From JAWLGW01 sp964569055 (GTDB lineage Bacteria > Planctomycetota > J058), in assembly GCA_964569055.1 (NCBI GenBank), contig CAZMSZ010000406.1, forward strand, positions 1 to 6,565: a DNA stretch of 6,565 nucleotides, given 5' to 3'. The notes below the pieces were generated by a model, which was not told the origin of the DNA, made no database searches, and was given only the letters and a program-made list of their open reading frames with translations. The position numbers and the translations under genes were made by a program. This document shows, in pieces, positions 1-6,565 of this stretch (position 1 is its first letter; each line of letters opens with the position of its first letter).

Positions 1-1
1 G

Positions 2-4129
<4,128 letters not shown>

Positions 4130-4130
4130 C

Positions 4131-4138
4131 GAGGACCC
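4131..4138 (+). promoter_or_regulatory. Ribosome binding site for the CheR-like gene
   Basis: GAGGA lies 3-4 nt before GTG 4139, within the 9-nt gap after the kinase TAG. It supports GTG 4139 as the start, and no other start codon is available between the stop and this codon. The spacing is somewhat short, which suggests dependence on ribosomes finishing the kinase gene. Confidence 0.6.
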
Positions 4139-4795
4139 GTGACGAGCGAGAGCAGCTCCCACTGCGCGCGCCCGCCGGGCCTGTTCCGCGACCCGGCCAC
4201 GCTCGACGCGCTCCGCGCGCGCGGCCTGCCGCTCCTGGCGGAGCGCGGGCCCAAGCCGATCACCGGGGCCGACCGGGCCTGGCTGGCGGGCTGCGACACG
4301 GGGGAGGAGGCCTACAGCCTCGCGATCCTGTTGGCCGAGGCCGCCGAGCCGCTGGCGCGCTGGCGGGTCTACGCGACCGACGCGGACCACGACGCGCTCG
4401 CGCGGGCGCGGCGCGGGGCCGTGCCGCTCGAGGCGGCGGAGCGCGCCGCGAAGGCGTATCGTGCGGCGGGAGGCGCGGGGGAGTTCGGCGACTACTACAG
4501 CGCGCGCGGGGACGAGGCGGTCCTCGCGCCGGGGCTGCAGGAGCGGCTGGTGTTCGGCTACCACGACCTCGCTCGCGACCCGCCCCCGCACCGGTTCGGG
4601 CTGGTCGTGTGCCGCGAGCGGCTGCCCTCGTTGCCCACCCCCGAGCGGCGCCGCGCGTTCGCGACCCTCACGCGGGCCCTGACCCTGGGCGGGCTGTTGG
4701 TGCTCGGGCCCGGCGCCGAGCTCGAACGTCACACGGCCGCGCTGCGCCTCGAGCCGCTGTTGGCCGAGCGCGGCCTGTACCGGAGGGTCAGGTGA
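4139..4795 (+). CDS. CheR-like SAM-dependent methyltransferase, catalytic domain only
   Basis: This 218-residue protein matches the SAM-binding domain of CheR, which methylates glutamates on chemoreceptors in classical systems. Visible signatures are LFRDP with R17 (the Arg of the CheR FFR motif), AGCDTGEEAYSLAILL at 50-65 (SAM motif I, with the GEE acidic pair E56/E57), YATDAD at 78-83 (D81, adenosine-side acid), a shortened VFGYHDL region and a final LTLGGLLVLG strand at 181-190. Two points are odd. The roughly 70-residue N-terminal helical domain of full CheR proteins (about 270-290 aa) is absent and cannot be upstream, because a stop lies 9 nt before the GTG. The family CRN motif is CRE here (158-160), followed by a non-consensus LPSLPTPE. 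It starts 9 nt after the kinase and overlaps the next gene by 4 nt. It could be an active reduced methyltransferase or a degenerate regulatory homologue. The family call is firm; activity is uncertain. Confidence 0.85.
   Translation: MTSESSSHCARPPGLFRDPATLDALRARGLPLLAERGPKPITGADRAWLAGCDTGEEAYSLAILLAEAAEPLARWRVYATDADHDALARARRGAVPLEAAERAAKAYRAAGGAGEFGDYYSARGDEAVLAPGLQERLVFGYHDLARDPPPHRFGLVVCRERLPSLPTPERRRAFATLTRALTLGGLLVLGPGAELERHTAALRLEPLLAERGLYRRVR
4782..4791 (+). promoter_or_regulatory. Ribosome binding site fixing the start of the REC-PAS kinase
   Basis: GGAGGG at 4782-4787 precedes GTG 4792 by 4 nt, and that GTG overlaps the TGA (4793-4795) of the CheR-like gene as GTGA. The site decides the start. 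The same frame is open back to an ATG at 4114, but that extension only mistranslates the CheR-like gene into Arg/Ala/Gly-rich sequence. Confidence 0.8.
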
Positions 4796-6333
4796 AGATC
4801 GGCCGCTGGACGGCCCCCGGCGAGGCGAGCACCTCGCGCCCCGGCGAGCGCCGCCCGCGGATCCTGGTGGTGGACGACGACCCCGCCACGCTGGGTGCGA
4901 TGGCCGACCTGTTGCGCGCGCCGGGGCGCGAGGTGTTCGAGGCCAGCTCGGGCGGCGAGGCGCTGCGCCGGCTGCTCGAGCTCGACGTGGCCGTGATCCT
5001 GCTCGACGTGCGCATGCCGGGCCTGGACGGGTTCGAGACGGCCACCCTGATCCGCCAGCGCGAGCGCACCCGCGAGACCCCGATCATCTTCGTGACCGGC
5101 GCGCCGTCCGACGCCGAGCAGATCGGCGCGGCCTACGCCACGGGCGCGGTCGACTACGTGCTCAAGCCGATCCAGCCGGCGATCCTCAAGCGCAAGGTCG
5201 ACGTGTTCGTCGAGCTCAACGCCAAGAACCTGCAGCTGCAGCGCCTGACCGACGAGCTCGAGCGCTCCCGCGGCAACCTGCAGGTCGCGCTCGACTGCGC
5301 CGACGGGCTGGTGGTGGTCGACCGCTGGAACCGCGCCCTGTACCTCAACCCGGCGGCGGAGGGCCTGTTCGGCCGGAGCGCGGCGGAGCTGCTCGGCGAC
5401 CCGTTCCCCCACCCCCTCGCCCGCCCGGGCCGCTACGACATCGCGCTCGACGAGCGCACGGGCCAGGGCGCGGTCGAGCTGAACACGGTCGAGATCGACT
5501 GGGACGGGCAGCCGGCCTACCTGTCCACCGTCCGCGACGTGACCTACCGCCGGCGCGTGGAGCAAGAGCTCACCGCCCGCACCGAGGAGCTCGAGACCCT
5601 GTTCCGCGTGGTGTCCCACGACTTCAAGGCCCCCGTCCGCCACGTGCGCGCCCTGACCGCCATGCTGCGCGAGGACCACGCCGAGGCGCTGCCGCCCGCC
5701 GGGCTCGACCTGCTCGGCCGGCTGGAGGAGGCGGGGGCGCGCATGCACGCGCTGCTCGAGGACCTCACCCTCCTGGCCCGCGCGCGCGCCTCCGCCGACC
5801 GCGGCGGCTCGTCGAGCGCGCGCGAGGTGGTCGACCGCGTGCTCGCCGACCTGGCCGGTCCGCTCGAGGAGTCCGGGGCCAGCGTCGAGGTCGGCCCGCT
5901 CCCCGGTCGCCTCCCGCTCGACGGCGGGTGGGCCGCCCACGCCCTGCGGAACCTGGTCGAGAACGCGCTCAAGTTCACCGCCCCCGGCCAGCGCCCCGAG
6001 GTCGAGGTCGCCGGCTACGGCGGCGCCGACGACGAGGAGGTCGGCCTGGTCGTCCGCGACCGCGGCCTCGGCGTGCCGCCCGACCAGGTCGAGCGGATCT
6101 TCCTCCTCTACCGCCGCGCCGCCCCCGCCGGGGTCCCCGGCTCGGGCGTGGGCCTGGCGATCGTACGCCAGATCGCCAGCCACCACGGCGGCCGCGCCTG
6201 GGTCGAGGAGCGCGAAGGCGGCGGCAGCGAGTTCGTGGTGACGTTCCGCGCCCCAGAACGCGCCGGCACCCGCCGCACCACCCGCCCGGGCGCCCACGCC
6301 GCGAACGGGTCGGGGGAGAACGGCGCGGAGTAG
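4792..6333 (+). CDS. Response regulator-sensor kinase fusion (REC-PAS-HisKA-HATPase_c)
   Basis: A 513-residue soluble protein whose domains in order are as follows. REC, about 22-140, with the D28-D30 acidic cluster, phospho-Asp D72 in LLDVRMPGLDG, T102 and K125 in YVLKPI. A short coiled coil, about 140-165. PAS, about 163-252, with the NPAAEGLFGRS core and a YLSTVRDVTYRRR exit. A dimerisation/phosphoacceptor helix with H276 in VVSHDFKAP, of the phytochrome-kinase-like HDFxxP type. HATPase_c, about 375-487, with N-box N387/N391, G1 D423-G425-G427 and G2 GSGVGLAIV at 450-458. The last ~25 residues (Arg/Thr/Pro/Gly/Asn) look disordered. The phosphorylated REC probably gates the attached kinase, making it a second-tier integrator, plausibly fed by the upstream hybrid kinase. 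It has no DNA-binding or enzymatic output domain. GTGA overlap with the CheR-like gene implies coupled translation. Confidence 0.96.
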   Translation: MKIGRWTAPGEASTSRPGERRPRILVVDDDPATLGAMADLLRAPGREVFEASSGGEALRRLLELDVAVILLDVRMPGLDGFETATLIRQRERTRETPIIFVTGAPSDAEQIGAAYATGAVDYVLKPIQPAILKRKVDVFVELNAKNLQLQRLTDELERSRGNLQVALDCADGLVVVDRWNRALYLNPAAEGLFGRSAAELLGDPFPHPLARPGRYDIALDERTGQGAVELNTVEIDWDGQPAYLSTVRDVTYRRRVEQELTARTEELETLFRVVSHDFKAPVRHVRALTAMLREDHAEALPPAGLDLLGRLEEAGARMHALLEDLTLLARARASADRGGSSSAREVVDRVLADLAGPLEESGASVEVGPLPGRLPLDGGWAAHALRNLVENALKFTAPGQRPEVEVAGYGGADDEEVGLVVRDRGLGVPPDQVERIFLLYRRAAPAGVPGSGVGLAIVRQIASHHGGRAWVEEREGGGSEFVVTFRAPERAGTRRTTRPGAHAANGSGENGAE

Positions 6334-6374
6334 GCGCTCGCCTTGGTGTGGGAGCTGTCGTCCCCGGCGTCAGT

Positions 6375-6397
6375 CCGTGCCCGTGCCCGTGCCCGTG
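6375..6397 (+). repeat. CCGTGC hexanucleotide tandem repeat (3.8 copies)
   Basis: Three perfect CCGTGC copies (6375-6380, 6381-6386, 6387-6392) are followed by CCGTG. Eight bases further on, the complementary-strand form GGCACG occurs twice in tandem (6405-6416). The repeat lies 41 nt after the last stop codon. Confidence 0.9.
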
Positions 6398-6416
6398 ACC
6401 CGCAGGCACGGGCACG
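6382..6416 (+). terminator. GC-rich hairpin, possible operon terminator
   Basis: The arm 6382-6393 (CGTGCCCGTGCC) is perfectly complementary to 6405-6416 (GGCACGGGCACG), giving a 12-bp stem with an 11-nt loop. A shifted register pairs 6388-6397 with 6407-6416 (10 bp, 9-nt loop). It lies about 50 nt after the last stop codon, where a terminator is expected. No T-tract follows, so it is not a classical intrinsic terminator. It could instead assist Rho-dependent termination, act as an RNA 3'-end stabiliser, or be a dispersed palindromic element. Confidence 0.5.
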
Positions 6417-6565
6417 AGGCTCAATGCGACAGTCTTTCGGGAGAGCTCGGTTCCGGCTTGGACTTCCCTTCTCCTCGACTCCGGTCCACGGGTCGTGAAG
6501 CTCGACACCGCCTTGGGGCTACCCGGCGGGGTGGTCGCAGGCGTGGCGCGCCTCCCCCCATCCGA

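Larger units (their letters stand above)
6334..6565. other. Non-coding 3' flank of the operon
   Basis: I see no supportable gene in these 232 nt. The stretch from about 6421 to 6510 is less GC-rich and less codon-periodic than the coding part, as expected for intergenic DNA. It contains the hexamer repeat and hairpin listed separately. Stop-free frames that enter from the left are out-of-frame readings of the kinase gene. No convincing -35/-10 pair or tRNA was seen. Confidence 0.6.

Noticed and set aside
4729..6297. A 522-codon open frame on the - strand opposite the REC-PAS kinase
   Set aside because: The translation is Gly/Ala/Val/Leu/Glu low-complexity with no recognisable motif, and the + strand frame is an intact REC-PAS-kinase.
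5928..6398. A + strand frame and an overlapping - strand frame (5975-6508) crossing the 3' end of the last gene
   Set aside because: Both are Arg/Pro/Gly-rich wrong-frame readings of the HATPase_c region that run into the hexamer repeat; neither has a recognisable domain.
6458..6486. TTGGAC as a possible -35 box for a downstream gene
   Set aside because: At 17-nt spacing the -10 position reads CCGGTC, which is not promoter-like, and no gene start follows within the window.

Overview
The window is almost entirely coding on the + strand. It is very GC-rich: third codon positions are nearly all G or C, both downstream genes start with GTG, and long stop-free stretches appear in several wrong frames. 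This fits a high-GC bacterium with many signalling genes. Myxococcota is my best guess and Actinobacteria is possible, but no taxonomic marker is present and the assignment is weak.

Layout: (1) nt 2-4129 is the 3' part of a very large hybrid histidine kinase. In order it carries a poly-HAMP array (92-residue, 276-bp units), a GAF domain, a long coiled coil, HisKA, HATPase_c, a disordered Ala/Gly/Arg linker and three receiver (REC) domains. Its 5' end lies outside the window. (2) nt 4139-4795 is a short CheR-like SAM-dependent methyltransferase without the usual N-terminal helical domain. (3) nt 4792-6333 is a REC-PAS-HisKA-HATPase_c protein, a response regulator fused to a second kinase. The gaps are 9 nt and a 4-nt GTGA overlap, so the three genes look like one translationally coupled operon. 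(4) nt 6334-6565 is non-coding as far as I can see. It holds a CCGTGC hexamer repeat that forms one arm of a strong GC hairpin, possibly the operon's terminator.

Likely logic (inference): the poly-HAMP/GAF kinase, related to bacterial homologues of fungal group III (Nik1/Os-1 type) kinases, senses a cytoplasmic or upstream signal and handles phosphate through its own RECs. The REC-PAS-kinase would integrate that phosphate or a parallel input. The CheR-like protein hints at methylation-based adaptation or at a derived role. No CheB methylesterase, Hpt domain or DNA-binding output is encoded in the visible part, so the final output must lie elsewhere. The architectures are known types. The least ordinary points are the stripped-down CheR, its in-frame position just after the kinase stop, and the terminal hexamer-built hairpin. 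I found no clearly undescribed system.
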